Source: an uncultured Collinsella sp. (GTDB taxonomy: Bacteria; Actinomycetota; Coriobacteriia; Coriobacteriales; Coriobacteriaceae). From it: a DNA stretch of 5,275 nt. Both the position numbers and the translations under genes were made by a program. The stretch is from the NCBI GenBank assembly GCA_902495985.1, contig CABUZF010000104.1, positions 1 to 5,275 on the forward strand, written 5' to 3'. Below, piece after piece: positions 5,261 through 5,275 of this stretch; position 1 is the first letter of the stretch; every line of letters starts with the position of its first letter. The notes under the pieces are model-generated. The model ran no database searches, was not told where the DNA came from, and worked only from the letters and a program-made list of their open reading frames with translations.

Positions 5261-5275
5261 GGGCGGTCCTAACGC

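Overview
The window comes from a high-GC bacterium and is ordinary, tightly packed chromosome. The gene complement points to a gut actinobacterium of the class Coriobacteriia, with Collinsella as the best guess: a PF11449-type metal exporter with a His-rich loop, a YaiI/YqxD protein, an HdeD-like membrane protein, a nitroreductase, two small histidine phosphatases and a DUF1015-like protein. A REP-like hairpin containing GGTACCTGTCCCC also resembles repeats I associate with that group. This placement is inference from recall, not from a database search.

Layout, left to right. At 1-1010 (+) is the 3' end of a putative manganese/heavy-metal ("arsenic efflux", ArsP_2/DUF2899) transporter, missing roughly its first membrane segment. 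It converges on a minus-strand pair, HdeD-like DUF308 protein (2262-1660) then YaiI/YqxD protein (1659-1177). The 166-base gap between the two transcription units carries two hairpin terminators, one for each direction. The minus-strand pair is unusual because the upstream TAG touches the downstream ATG, in the same reading frame.

A 235-base divergent intergenic region (2263-2497) separates the HdeD-like gene from a plus-strand cluster: a nitroreductase family protein (2498-3169), then two paralogous histidine phosphatases (3252-3794 and 3812-4447). The region contains TTAGGTTAGATTTTCCTAA at 2451-2469, which matches the DtxR/IdeR iron-box consensus at 15 of 19 positions. It lies 28 bases before the nitroreductase ATG, so that gene (and perhaps the cluster) may be controlled by iron or manganese. 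A 13-bp REP-like hairpin lies between the nitroreductase and the first phosphatase. A 14-bp perfect terminator (4495-4531) closes the cluster and also serves the converging last gene.

The last gene (5260-4577, minus) encodes a 227-residue protein that resembles the N-terminal half of DUF1015. The family signature ADGHHR appears to be replaced by ADDPA, and the C-terminal half is absent.

No RNA genes, mobile elements or CRISPR arrays are visible. The most interesting signals are the iron box, the eroded or minimised DUF1015 protein, and the SD-less in-frame TAG-ATG junction with a palindrome where a ribosome binding site would normally lie.
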